Positions 48,567-56,642 of a stretch of DNA of 64,000 nucleotides are shown here, in pieces (position 1 is the first letter of the stretch; each line of letters begins with the position of its first letter). A program made the translations under genes and the position numbers. Source of the stretch: Streptomyces ardesiacus (GTDB lineage Bacteria > Actinomycetota > Actinomycetes > Streptomycetales > Streptomycetaceae); assembly GCF_003112575.1 (NCBI RefSeq), contig NZ_BEWC01000008.1, positions 310,001 through 374,000 on the forward strand, given 5' to 3'. The notes below the pieces were generated by a model, which did no database searches, was not told the origin of the DNA, and worked only from the letters and a program-made list of their open reading frames with translations.

Positions 48567-49419
48567 GTCCCCACGACGGCGTCCGGCCCCGGGTGCGGGA
48601 ACCGTCCGGCCCGCGGCCCACGTACCGCTCCAGGCCGGACGCCGTCACCCGCCCCTCCTCCGCCAAAAGCCGGGTCCCCCGGTCGCACAGCCGCCGGTCG
48701 GCGCGCGCCCGCGCGCAGAACTCCTCCGGCGTCGCCCCGAACAGCGCCCGCAGCCGGGCCGAACCGTCCAGCAGCTCGGTGATGAGGGGCCGCTGCTCGC
48801 CCGGGTGCCGGCGGGGCGCACCGGTGCCGTCGTGCAGGACGCCGTGGCGGTTGACGTACGCGTACGTGCCGCGCAGCACCGACCCGTCCCCGGGCTCGAC
48901 GCGCACGTCGGGCGCGGGCAGCCACGCCCGGTCGAAGTTGCCGCCCGCCATCGGCACGCCCTCGCTCGCGTCGATCACCGCGAGCTGCCCGGGGTCGAGC
49001 CACAGCACGAACAGCTCCCGCACGGTGCCGGGGGCGCCCACCGGGGAGGCGGACACGTAGCCCATGCGGCTCACGTGCGCGGAGACGCCGACGTCCAGCC
49101 CCGTGACCCGCGACCTGACCATCGGGACCGGCGAGTCGATCCCGAACTCGGCCATCTTGTGCCGCAGCTGGGCCGGGCTCGCGTTGGATCCGATCGCCAG
49201 CACCGGGACCCGGCCGTCCTCCTGCTCCCACGCCTCGCGCGCCGGCCGGTCCAGCGGCAGCAGCCGGTCCCCGTCCAGCAGCGCGGACTCTCGGGGCCAC
49301 GCGCCCGGATACAGCAGCGGTTCCTCGCGCGGCACCCCGTCCAGCCCGAGGGAGCGCAGCGTCCGGTCCTCGCCGGGCCGTTCCGCGGGGGCGCCGCCCT
49401 CGCTCGGTGGTTGGGGCAC
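48547..49419 (-). CDS. Gamma-glutamylcyclotransferase-fold protein
   Basis: 290 residues from GTG 49419 with GGAGGG 7 bases upstream. The GGCT/AIG2-like fold start VLAIGSNASPAQLRHKM (YGSNxxP-type) is followed by VPMVRSRVTGLDVG, ELFVLWLDPGQLAVIDASEG (the E-x-Y/acid region) and GTYAYVNRHGVL. True GGCTs cleave gamma-glutamyl amino acids to 5-oxoproline; activity here is not assured as the acid position is in a divergent ASEG context. The N-terminal 60 residues are a variable extension. Its 3' end overlaps the DUF6986 gene by 20 bases and it starts 32 bases after the LacI gene stop on the same strand. Confidence 0.85.
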   Translation of the reverse strand: MPQPPSEGGAPAERPGEDRTLRSLGLDGVPREEPLLYPGAWPRESALLDGDRLLPLDRPAREAWEQEDGRVPVLAIGSNASPAQLRHKMAEFGIDSPVPMVRSRVTGLDVGVSAHVSRMGYVSASPVGAPGTVRELFVLWLDPGQLAVIDASEGVPMAGGNFDRAWLPAPDVRVEPGDGSVLRGTYAYVNRHGVLHDGTGAPRRHPGEQRPLITELLDGSARLRALFGATPEEFCARARADRRLCDRGTRLLAEEGRVTASGLERYVGRGPDGSRTRGRTPSWGPTAPMP

Positions 49420-49451
49420 GGTTGTTCCCTCCGGCGGTGTCGCGCGGGTGC

Positions 49452-50501
49452 TCAGTCGGCCGGCGGCAGTTCGCCCGAGCCCCGGGTGATCAGCCTGGTC
49501 GGCAGTTCGATGCGGTCGGGGGCCAGGAGGGTGCCGTCCAGCTGCCGGAAGAGCCGCTCGGCGGCGGTGCGGCCGAGGGCGGCGGCGTCCTGCGCGACCA
49601 CGGTGACGCCCGGCCGGAGCAGGTCGGCCAGCTCGATGTCGTCGAAGCCGACCAGGGCCACGCCCCGGGTGTGCTCGGCCAGGACCCGGATCACCGTGAC
49701 CGTCACCCGGTTGTTGCCCGTGAAGATCGCGGTGACCGGATGCGGGTCGGCGAGCATCTCCTCGGCCGCCCGGCGCACCCGCTCGGGGTCGGTGACGCCC
49801 AGGGACATCCAGGAGTCCTCGACCGGTATGCCCGCGTCCTCCATGGCGGCGCGGTAGCCGCGCAGCCGCTCGGCGGCGGTGTGGATGCGGGGCATGTCGC
49901 CGATGAAGCCGATCCTGCGGTGCCCGTGCGCGATGAGGTGGGCGACCCCGTCGCGGGCGCCGCCGAAGTTGTCGCAGACCACCACGTCCGCGTCGATCCG
50001 CCCCGCCGGACGGTCGACGAAGACCGTGGCCACGCCCGCCTTCAGCTCCGGCTCCAGATAGCGGTGGTCGTCCCCGGCGGGGATCACCACCAGCCCGTCC
50101 ACGCGCCGCGCGCACAGCGCGAGGACCAGCTCCTGCTCGCGCTCCGGGTCCTCCGCGCTGGACCCGTTGATCAGCAGGGCGCCGTGGGCGCGGGCCACCT
50201 CCTCCACGGCACGGCTGAGCGGGCCGTAGAACGGGTCGGCCAGATCCTCCAGGACCAGGCCGATGCTCGCGGTGCGGCCCTTGCGCAGGACCCGCGCGCT
50301 GTCGTTGCGGCGGAAGCCGAGCGCGTCGATGGCCTCCTGGACCCGGCGCTCGGTCTCCGGGGTGACGCCGGGCTCCCCGTTGACCACCCGGGAGACGGTC
50401 TTGAGGCCGACACCGGCCCGGGCGGCGACGTCCTTCATGGTCGGGCGGTTGCCGTAACGGTTCCCGGTGAGGCGGTCTGCGCGGCGGGTCGTGTCGGGCA
50501 C
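49452..50501 (-). CDS. LacI-family transcriptional regulator
   Basis: 349 residues. DNA-binding start PTMKDVAARAGVGLKTVSRVVNGEPGVTPETERRVQEAIDALGFRRND is the LacI helix-turn-helix with hinge, and the periplasmic-binding-like effector core follows (IGLVLEDLADPFYGPLSRAVEEVARAHGALLINGSSAEDPEREQE, DGLVVIPAGDD, RIGFIGDMPRIHTAAERLRGY). GTG 50501 is chosen (AGGACA upstream), giving a roughly 20-residue arm before the HTH; ATG 50438 is the shorter option. Divergent from a ROK kinase gene; the palindrome GACAACGTTGTC between them is the obvious operator. Sugar specificity unknown. Confidence 0.94.
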   Translation of the reverse strand: MPDTTRRADRLTGNRYGNRPTMKDVAARAGVGLKTVSRVVNGEPGVTPETERRVQEAIDALGFRRNDSARVLRKGRTASIGLVLEDLADPFYGPLSRAVEEVARAHGALLINGSSAEDPEREQELVLALCARRVDGLVVIPAGDDHRYLEPELKAGVATVFVDRPAGRIDADVVVCDNFGGARDGVAHLIAHGHRRIGFIGDMPRIHTAAERLRGYRAAMEDAGIPVEDSWMSLGVTDPERVRRAAEEMLADPHPVTAIFTGNNRVTVTVIRVLAEHTRGVALVGFDDIELADLLRPGVTVVAQDAAALGRTAAERLFRQLDGTLLAPDRIELPTRLITRGSGELPPAD

Positions 50502-50610
50502 GGTGCGGTGTCCTGTCCTGTCGTCCACGGGAAAGCGTCGGCTCCTGCTGTCCGGGGGGATGTGTCGGTCATGGGCTTGTATGAGGATGTGGCGTCGAGC
50601 ATAGAGCCTG

Positions 50611-50622
50611 GACAACGTTGTC
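50611..50622. promoter_or_regulatory. LacI-family operator GACAACGTTGTC
   Basis: Perfect 12-base palindrome with the central CG typical of LacI sites, 109 bases from the LacI start and 145 bases before the ROK gene. It is close in form to known Streptomyces LacI operators. Regulation of the pair is inferred. Confidence 0.65.
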
Positions 50623-50767
50623 AGATGCGGGAGACACTGTCCACCGCACTCTCCGGCCCCCGTCCCCACCAAGGGGCCGGTCGCCGTGTGCTCGCGTGTA
50701 CGGCATGTACGGCTATGACGGCATGCGCAGGTTTTCGCTTTCGGTCCGACGGGGAGATCCGACTCTG

Positions 50768-51721
50768 ATGCACACCGACCTCGTGGCAGCGCTGGACATC
50801 GGCGGCACCAAGATCGCCGGGGCGCTGGTGGACGGCCACGGCCGCATCCAGGCCCGCGCACAGCGTGCGACACCCGCCCGCGAGGACGGTGACACCGTGA
50901 TGGGGGCCGTCGAGGCCGTCCTCGCCGAACTGACCGCGTCGCCCCTGTGGAGCGGGGTCACGGCCGTCGGCATCGGCAGCGCGGGCCCGGTGGACGCCTC
51001 GGCCGGCACCGTCAGCCCGGTGAACGTGCCCGGCTGGCGCGACTATCCGCTGGTCCGCAGGGTCCGGGACGCGGTCGGCGGCCTGCCCGTGGAACTGATC
51101 GGCGACGGGGTGGCCATCACGGCCGCCGAGCACTGGCAGGGTGCCGCCCGCGGGCACGACAACGCGCTGTGCATGGTGGTGTCGACCGGCGTCGGCGGAG
51201 GTCTGGTGCTGGGCGGCCGGCTGCATCCCGGCCCGACCGGCAACGCCGGCCACATCGGCCACATCAGCGTCGACCTGGACGGCGACCCCTGCCCCTGCGG
51301 CGCGCGCGGCTGCGTGGAGCGCATAGCGAGCGGCCCCCACATCGCCCGCCGTGCCCTCGACGCCGGCTGGCTGCCCGGCCCGGACGGCGACGTCTCGGCC
51401 GCCGCGGTCGCCGCCGCCGCCCGTCGGGGCGACCCGGTCGCCGTCGCCTCCTTCGAACGGGCCGCGCAGGCGCTGGCCGCCGGGATCGCGGCCACCGCGA
51501 CCCTCGTCGAGATCGACATCGCCGTGGTCGGCGGGGGAGTGGGGAAGGCGGGGGAGGTCCTCTTCGCCCCGCTGCGCAAGGCGCTCACCGACTACGCGAC
51601 GCTGTCCTTCGTCCAGCGGCTGGTGGTCGTCCCCGCCCAGATGGGGACGGACGCCGGACTGGTGGGCGCGGCCGCGGCGGCCCTGTCCCGCAGGGAGGGC
51701 GCGACGGCGGCGCGCGTCTGA
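50768..51721 (+). CDS. ROK-family sugar kinase
   Basis: 317 residues. ROK kinase marks: VAALDIGGTKIAGALVDGHG (phosphate 1), VGIGSAGPVDASAGTVSPVNVPGWRDYPL, STGVGGGLVLGGRLHPG, and the zinc motif GDPCPCGARGCVERIASG (CxCGxxGC). With no N-terminal helix-turn-helix it is a kinase rather than a repressor; glucose, mannose or an acetylated amino sugar are possible substrates. ATG 50768 with GGGGAG about 10 bases upstream. Its stop codon (TGA 51719-51721) is part of the first unit of the downstream 31-32 bp repeat array. Pairs with the divergent LacI gene. Confidence 0.95.
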   Translation: MHTDLVAALDIGGTKIAGALVDGHGRIQARAQRATPAREDGDTVMGAVEAVLAELTASPLWSGVTAVGIGSAGPVDASAGTVSPVNVPGWRDYPLVRRVRDAVGGLPVELIGDGVAITAAEHWQGAARGHDNALCMVVSTGVGGGLVLGGRLHPGPTGNAGHIGHISVDLDGDPCPCGARGCVERIASGPHIARRALDAGWLPGPDGDVSAAAVAAAARRGDPVAVASFERAAQALAAGIAATATLVEIDIAVVGGGVGKAGEVLFAPLRKALTDYATLSFVQRLVVVPAQMGTDAGLVGAAAAALSRREGATAARV

Positions 51722-52090
51722 GCGCGGCGGGAGGGAACGCCGGGCAGGTCCGAGCACGGCGGGAGGGGTGCCGCGCGGGTCCGGGTGCGATGGGCACGGG
51801 GGCTGCGCGGGTCCGAGCGCGATGGGCAGGGGGCTGCGCGGGTCCGAGCGCGATGGGCAGGGGGTCGGCGCGCGCATGTCCCATACGGGGGCGGGCGAGG
51901 GGGCGCCGCGCAGGTCCGGGTGCGGCGGACACGGGGGAGGTGCGCGCACGGCGAGGCGGACCGCGGTGTCCGGGCGCCGTACCCGTCCGCGTTACGGCGA
52001 CACGGGGGGTCGGCGCGCGCACGTCCGACGACGGTGGGCGGGGTCGGCGCGCACGTCCGACGACGGTGGGCGGGGTCGGCGCGCACGTCC
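51716..52090 (+). repeat. Degenerate 31-32 bp minisatellite
   Basis: Units beginning with GTCyGAGCrCG or GTCCGnGTGCG recur at 51716, 51748, 51779, 51811 and 51842 (spacing 32, 31, 32, 31), with a further member at 51914, and a 32-bp unit is repeated exactly at 52021 and 52053 followed by a partial copy at 52085. The rest of 51722-52222 (501 bases without a recognisable gene) is GC-rich diverged copies. The ORF-like frames across it (51785-52222) are repeat translations, not genes. Confidence 0.8.
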
Positions 52091-52129
52091 GCGTACGGCC
52101 GTGCCGCGGCCGTGGCCGGCCGAGTCCCG

Positions 52130-52153
52130 GTGCGGCCGGTGCGGCCGGTGCGG
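52130..52153 (+). repeat. Short tandem repeat of GTGCGGCCG
   Basis: The 9-mer GTGCGGCCG occurs twice in tandem (52130-52138, 52139-52147) followed by a partial third copy, just past the minisatellite and 70 bases before the small secreted peptide. Confidence 0.7.
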
Positions 52154-52222
52154 GGCAGCCTCTTCGGAGGCTTCCGCCGCCCCGCCCGTGACCCCGGCGC
52201 GCCGGACGCAGTTGAACGGGGC

Positions 52223-52417
52223 ATGAAGAAGCGCAGCATGCTCGCCCTCGCGTCCCTGGCCACCGGCTTCGTCGTCGCGGCCGTCAGCCCGTCCCACGCA
52301 GCCCCCGCCGACCTCCCGCTCCATCTCGACGTGGACGACACCGTCAGCACCGTGCAGGACACCGTCGCCACCGACAGCCTGGCCCTCGACGGCGACACCC
52401 TGGGACCGCTGGGCTGA
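52223..52417 (+). CDS. Small secreted protein, 64 residues
   Basis: A short gene with a clear signal peptide: MKKRSMLALASLATGFVVAA followed by VSPSHA, with probable cleavage after SHA (about residue 26). The mature peptide of about 38 residues is acidic and rich in Asp, Leu and Thr (DLPLHLDVDDTVSTVQDT then VATDSLALDGDTLGPLG). No cysteine. Codon use and third-position GC look coding. A weak GGGG lies before the ATG at 52223. Similar tiny secreted proteins are common in Streptomyces without known function. It sits just past the repeat array and before a hairpin terminator. Confidence 0.72.
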   Translation: MKKRSMLALASLATGFVVAAVSPSHAAPADLPLHLDVDDTVSTVQDTVATDSLALDGDTLGPLG

Positions 52418-52456
52418 CCCCCGGCCGGGTCGGAACGCCCGGCCCCCGGACCGCAC

Positions 52457-52487
52457 GGCGCCGGTGCCCCACGGGGGCGCCGGCGCC
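52457..52487 (+). terminator. Hairpin terminator after the small secreted gene
   Basis: Arms 52457-52470 and 52474-52487 form a 14-bp stem with one G-U wobble and a 3-base loop (ACG), 39 bases after the stop. Confidence 0.7.
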
Positions 52488-52583
52488 GCTGTCATATGCC
52501 CTTTCGACGCCCTCAACGTGGTCTGGTTTCCGTGGCAGGGTGAAGCGGGCAAGCCACAGGGGGCCAACGGAAGAGGGGGACCT

Positions 52584-53627
52584 GTGACCGTCGTCTGGAT
52601 CAACGGCGCGTTCGGTGCGGGGAAGACCACCACCGCACGGGAGCTGATCGAACTGATCCCGAACAGCACACTCTTCGACCCCGAGGTCGTCGGCGGGACG
52701 CTCGCGCACCTGCTGCCACCCAAACGCCTGGCCGAGGTGGGCGACTTCCAGGACCTGCCGATCTGGCGCCGGCTGGTCGTCGACACGGCCGCCGCGCTCC
52801 TCGCCGACCTCGGCGGGACGCTCGTGGTCCCGATGACCCTGCTGCGCCAGGAGTACCGGGACGAGATCTTCGGCGGTCTCGCCGCCCGTCGCATCGAGGT
52901 CCGCCATGTCCTGCTGGCCCCGGCCGAAACGATCCTGCGGGAGCGCATGGCGAGCCGTGAGACACCGGGGGGCCTGCCCGACGGCGAGATACGGGTGCGG
53001 CAGTGGTCCTACGACCACATCGAGCCCTACCGCGCGGCCCTCGCCTCCTGGCTCACCGCCGACGCCCACCCCGTCGACACCGGCGCCCTCACCCCGTACG
53101 AGGCCGCCGTCCGGGTCGCCGAGGCCGTCGGCACGGGTGCCGTGCCGGCCTGCGAGATCGTGCAGACCCCGGAGCCCACCGGCGAGACCGTCGCCGCCGG
53201 CGTCCTGCTCTTCGACGACCGGGACCGGGTGCTGCTCGTCGACCCCACCTACAAACCCGGCTGGGAGTTCCCCGGCGGCGTCGTCGAACCCGGCGAGGCC
53301 CCCGCCCGCGCCGGCATGCGCGAGGTCGCCGAAGAGACGGGCCTGCGCCTGCGGGACGTACCGGCCCTGCTCGTCGTCGACTGGGAACCACCCGTGCCCC
53401 CCGCCCACGGCGGTCTGCGGCTGCTCTTCGACGGCGGGCGGCTCGACTCCACGGACGCCGGGCGGGTCCTGCTGCCCGGCGCCGAACTGCGCGCCTGGCG
53501 CTTCGCCACCGAGGACGAGGCCGCCGCCCTGCTGCCCCCGGTCCGCTACGCACGGCTGCGCTGGGCGCTGCGGGCCCGCGAGCGCGGCGCCGCCCACTAC
53601 CTGGAGGCGGGCACCCCGGTCGGCTGA
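52584..53627 (+). CDS. P-loop kinase-like domain fused to a Nudix hydrolase
   Basis: 347 residues from GTG 52584 (GAGGGGG 4 bases upstream). Residues about 1-185 form a P-loop kinase domain: VVWINGAFGAGKTTTARELIEL (Walker A GAFGAGKT), LGGTLVVPMTLLRQEYRDEIFGG, HVLLAPAETILRERMASRE. Residues about 205-340 form a Nudix domain with the full Nudix box GGVVEPGEAPARAGMREVAEETG (split as G-x5-E-x7-REVAEETG). The two activities suggest phosphorylation of a substrate and hydrolysis of a nucleoside diphosphate-linked molecule, possibly repair or recycling of a modified nucleotide; unproven. Such fusions occur in Streptomyces. Monocistronic between a terminator and the convergent M20 gene. Confidence 0.9.
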   Translation: MTVVWINGAFGAGKTTTARELIELIPNSTLFDPEVVGGTLAHLLPPKRLAEVGDFQDLPIWRRLVVDTAAALLADLGGTLVVPMTLLRQEYRDEIFGGLAARRIEVRHVLLAPAETILRERMASRETPGGLPDGEIRVRQWSYDHIEPYRAALASWLTADAHPVDTGALTPYEAAVRVAEAVGTGAVPACEIVQTPEPTGETVAAGVLLFDDRDRVLLVDPTYKPGWEFPGGVVEPGEAPARAGMREVAEETGLRLRDVPALLVVDWEPPVPPAHGGLRLLFDGGRLDSTDAGRVLLPGAELRAWRFATEDEAAALLPPVRYARLRWALRARERGAAHYLEAGTPVG

Positions 53628-53635
53628 GGGACCCC

Positions 53636-53651
53636 GGCCCGGTGACGGGCC
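53636..53651. terminator. Small hairpin between kinase-Nudix and M20 genes
   Basis: GGCCCG-GTGA-CGGGCC (53636-53651), a 6-bp stem in the 58-base gap between convergent stops. Possible terminator. Confidence 0.35.
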
Positions 53652-53685
53652 CCGCCGTCCGCGGCAGGGCCCGGCGAGGACCGGC

Positions 53686-55041
53686 TCAGCCCGCCGCGTA
53701 GTTGAGCAGGAAGTGCGCCTCGGCCACCGACAGCCGCTCCAGTTCCTCGGGGGAGACGCTCTCGTTCACGGCGTGGATCTGCGCCTCGGGCTCGCTCAGG
53801 CCGATCAGCAGGATCTCCGCCTGCGGGTACAGGGCCGCCAGGGTGTTGCACAGCGGGATGGAGCCGCCCTGCCCGGCGTACTGCATCTCCTCGCCGGGGT
53901 ACGCCACCGCCATCGCGTCCGCCATGGCCTGGTAGGCCGGGCTGGTGGTGTCGGCGCGGAACGGCTGGCCCTGGCCGATCTGCTCCACGGAGACCCGCGC
54001 GCCCCACGGCGTCCGCGTCTCCAGGTGGGCCCGGAGCAGCTTGGTGGCCTCGGCGGCGTCCACGCCCGGCGGCACCCTGAGGCTCACCAGCGCCCGCGCG
54101 CCCGCCTGCACCGACGGGGTGGCGCCGACGACCGGCGGGCAGTCGATGCCCAGCACGGTGACGGCCGGCCGCGCCCAGATGCGGTCGGCGACCGAACCGG
54201 AGCCGATCAGCTCCACGCCGTCCAGCACGCGCGCGTCCCGGCGGAACTGCTCCTCGTCGTAGGCGAGGCCCTCCCACGTGCTGTCCGTCGCCAGGCCGTC
54301 GACGGTCGTCGAGCCGTCCTCGGCACGCAGCGAGTCCAGGACGCGGATCAGGGCGGCGAGCGCGTCGGGCGCCGCACCGCCGAACTGGCCGGAGTGCAGG
54401 TTGCCTTCGAGCGTGTCGACCTTCACGCGCAGCAGCGTCATGCCGCGCAGCGTGGAGGTGACCGTCGGCAGACCGACCCGGAAGTTGCCCGCGTCGCCGA
54501 TGACGATCGTGTCGGCGGCCAGCAGCTCCGGGTGCGCCTCGGCGTACCGCTCCAGACCGCCCGTGCCCTGCTCCTCCGAACCCTCGGCGATCACCTTGAC
54601 GTGCACCGGCACGCCGCCGTTCGCCTTCAGCGCGCGCAGGGCCAGCAGGTGCATCAGCACGCCGCCCTTGCAGTCCGCGGCGCCGCGCCCGTACCAGCGG
54701 CCGTCGCGCTCGGTCAGCTCGAACGGCGGAGTGACCCAGCCGGTCTCGTCCAGCGGCGGCTGCACGTCGTAGTGGGCGTAGAGCAGCACCGTCTTGGCGC
54801 CCTCGGGGCCGGGCAGGTACCCGTACACCGACTGGGTGCCGTCCGGGGTGTCGAGCAGGGCGACGTCCTGGAAGCCCTCGGTGCGCAGGGCCGTCGCTAT
54901 CCACTCGGCGGCGCCCTCGCTCTCGCTGCGCGGGAACTGGTCGAAGTCGGCCACCGACTTGAAGGCCACCAGCGCGGCGAGTTCCTCCTTCGCGCGGGGC
55001 ATCAGCGACGCGACGGTCTCGGCGACCGGATTCGACGACAT
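53686..55041 (-). CDS. M20-family metallopeptidase (dipeptidase)
   Basis: 451 residues, ATG with AAGGAG 7 bases upstream. Di-zinc ligands are all present: LYAHYDVQPPLDETGW (His, Asp), YGRGAADCKGGVLMHL (Asp bridging), AEGSEEQGTGGL (catalytic Glu and ligand Glu), VIGDAGNF (Asp) and EAQIHAVNESVSPEEL (final His). The lid dimerisation domain lies at about 200-320. Dipeptidases of this kind cleave X-His or similar dipeptides or act as carnosinase-like enzymes. Cytoplasmic. A 15-bp dyad (55072-55086) overlaps its promoter region. Divergent from the flavoprotein gene, 153 bases away. Confidence 0.95.
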   Translation of the reverse strand: MSSNPVAETVASLMPRAKEELAALVAFKSVADFDQFPRSESEGAAEWIATALRTEGFQDVALLDTPDGTQSVYGYLPGPEGAKTVLLYAHYDVQPPLDETGWVTPPFELTERDGRWYGRGAADCKGGVLMHLLALRALKANGGVPVHVKVIAEGSEEQGTGGLERYAEAHPELLAADTIVIGDAGNFRVGLPTVTSTLRGMTLLRVKVDTLEGNLHSGQFGGAAPDALAALIRVLDSLRAEDGSTTVDGLATDSTWEGLAYDEEQFRRDARVLDGVELIGSGSVADRIWARPAVTVLGIDCPPVVGATPSVQAGARALVSLRVPPGVDAAEATKLLRAHLETRTPWGARVSVEQIGQGQPFRADTTSPAYQAMADAMAVAYPGEEMQYAGQGGSIPLCNTLAALYPQAEILLIGLSEPEAQIHAVNESVSPEELERLSVAEAHFLLNYAAG

Positions 55042-55071
55042 GGGCACGCTCCTTGTGGGTGCGACGTTGTA

Positions 55072-55086
55072 CCAAGGAGTACTTGG
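55072..55086. promoter_or_regulatory. Dyad CCAAG-N5-CTTGG before the M20 gene
   Basis: Perfect 5-base arms around GAGTA, 30 bases before the M20 start codon, beside the direct repeat GGAATGAC (55085-55092 and 55095-55102). Candidate operator or activator site. Confidence 0.4.
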
Positions 55087-55194
55087 AATGACAGGAATGA
55101 CGGGCCGATCCTCCCACAGTGGCCTGCGGCGATGCCCGCCGTAGGATGCGGGGGTCAGGTGCGGCATGCGGTTTGATCGGAGCAGTAGACCATC

Positions 55195-56499
55195 GTGAGC
55201 AGCGAGAACTCTTCGGCGGACGACGCGCGTCAGGTCTGGGACGTGGTCGTGGTGGGCGCGGGACCGGCGGGGGCCTCGGCCGCCTACGCGGCGGCGGTCG
55301 CGGGGCGGCGCGTCCTGTTGCTGGAGAAGGCCGAGCTGCCCCGCTACAAAACGTGCGGCGGCGGCATCATCGGCCCCTCGCGCGACAGCCTCCCGCCCGG
55401 CTTCGAGCTGCCCTTCCAGGACCGTGTGCACGCGGTGACCTTCTCGAACAACGGCCGCTTCACCCGGACCCGGCGCTCCCGGCAGATGCTGTTCGGACTG
55501 ATCAACCGGCCCGAGTTCGACCTGCAGCTCGTCGAGCACGCCCAGAAGGCGGGCGCCGAGCTGCGCACCGGGGCGACGGTGACCCGGGTGGAGCAGCACG
55601 GGTCGGCGGTGCCGGACCGGCGCACGGTCGCCGTCGTCCTCCAGGGCGGGGAGACGGTCCTGGCCAGGGCCGTCGTCGGCGCGGACGGCAGCGCCAGCCG
55701 GATAGGCGCGCACGTCGGAGTGAAACTGGACCAGGTCGACCTCGGCCTGGAGGCGGAGATCCCGGTGCCCGAGACGGTCGCCGAGGACTGGAAGGGCCGG
55801 GTGCTCATCGACTGGGGCCCGATCCCCGGCAGTTACGGCTGGGTCTTCCCCAAGGGGGACACGCTGACGGTCGGCGTGATCTCGGCGCGCGGCGAGGGTG
55901 CCGCGACCAAGCGGTACCTGGAGGACTTCGTCGCCCGGCTCGGGCTGGCCGGATTCGAACCGAGCGTCTCCTCCGGCCACCTGACGCGCTGCCGTGCGGA
56001 CGACTCGCCGCTCTCGCGCGGCCGGGTCCTGGTGTGCGGGGACGCGGCCGGACTGCTGGAGCCGTGGACCCGCGAGGGCATCTCCTTCGCGCTGCGCTCG
56101 GGCCGGCTCGCGGGGGAGTGGGCGGTGCGCATCTCCGAGGCGCACGACGCCGTGGACGCCCGCAAGCAGGCCCTGAACTACGCGTTCGCGGTCAAGGCCG
56201 GTCTCGGCGTGGAGATGAGCGTCGGCAAGCGCATGCTGGCGGTGTTCGAGCGCCGCCCCGGCCTCTTCCACGCGGCCCTGACCGGCTTCCGCCCGGCGTG
56301 GAAGGCGTTCAAGGACATCACCCAGGGCTCGACCTCGCTGGGCGAGCTGGTGCGCAACCACCCGCTGGCGCAGCGGGCACTGTCGGCGATGGACCGGCGG
56401 CCCGAGCCGGCCGCGCCGTCCGACGCGTCGGCGTCGTCCGCACCGGCCAAGGAGTCCGAGCCCTCCGAGCCGTCCGCCGGGGAGGCGACCGGCACCTGA
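55195..56499 (+). CDS. Geranylgeranyl reductase-family FAD oxidoreductase
   Basis: 434 residues from GTG 55195. FAD Rossmann start VWDVVVVGAGPAGASAAYAAAVAGRRVLLLEKAELPRYKTCGGG, with the family-specific RYKTCGGG, then GADGSASRIGAHVG and VLVCGDAAGLLEPWTREGISFALRSGRLAG (the DG/GD motif). Members saturate double bonds of prenyl groups (menaquinone, lipid or terpenoid). It is close in form to Streptomyces 'geranylgeranyl reductase family' proteins near nuo or menaquinone genes, though none lies here. The last 45 residues are a Ser/Ala/Glu/Pro-rich disordered tail. Ribosome site weak (GGAG 12 bases upstream). Confidence 0.92.
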   Translation: MSSENSSADDARQVWDVVVVGAGPAGASAAYAAAVAGRRVLLLEKAELPRYKTCGGGIIGPSRDSLPPGFELPFQDRVHAVTFSNNGRFTRTRRSRQMLFGLINRPEFDLQLVEHAQKAGAELRTGATVTRVEQHGSAVPDRRTVAVVLQGGETVLARAVVGADGSASRIGAHVGVKLDQVDLGLEAEIPVPETVAEDWKGRVLIDWGPIPGSYGWVFPKGDTLTVGVISARGEGAATKRYLEDFVARLGLAGFEPSVSSGHLTRCRADDSPLSRGRVLVCGDAAGLLEPWTREGISFALRSGRLAGEWAVRISEAHDAVDARKQALNYAFAVKAGLGVEMSVGKRMLAVFERRPGLFHAALTGFRPAWKAFKDITQGSTSLGELVRNHPLAQRALSAMDRRPEPAAPSDASASSAPAKESEPSEPSAGEATGT

Positions 56500-56629
56500 C
56501 CGACGGGCTCGCGCCGTCGGCGGCGCCTCCCCGTCCCGCGCCCACGGCGTCGGCCCGCGCGGGGCGTACGTCGGGGGGAGTACGTGTGACCACCACGCGC
56601 GGGTGACGCCGCCCGACCTGCCCGGCGTC

Positions 56630-56635
56630 TAGCGT
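56630..56635 (+). promoter_or_regulatory. -10 element TAGCGT for a leaderless kinase mRNA
   Basis: TAGCGT is followed 7 bases later by ATG 56643. No ribosome site is present. -35 not clear. Confidence 0.45.
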
Positions 56636-56642
56636 GGCGGGC

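Noticed and set aside
49407..50768. Plus-strand frame covering the LacI gene
   Set aside because: Shadow of the real gene on the other strand; no motif, no ribosome site.
51785..52222. Long open frame across the repeat array
   Set aside because: Its translation is only repeat units rich in Arg and Gly; it has no ribosome site or family and continues by chance into the true secreted-peptide gene.
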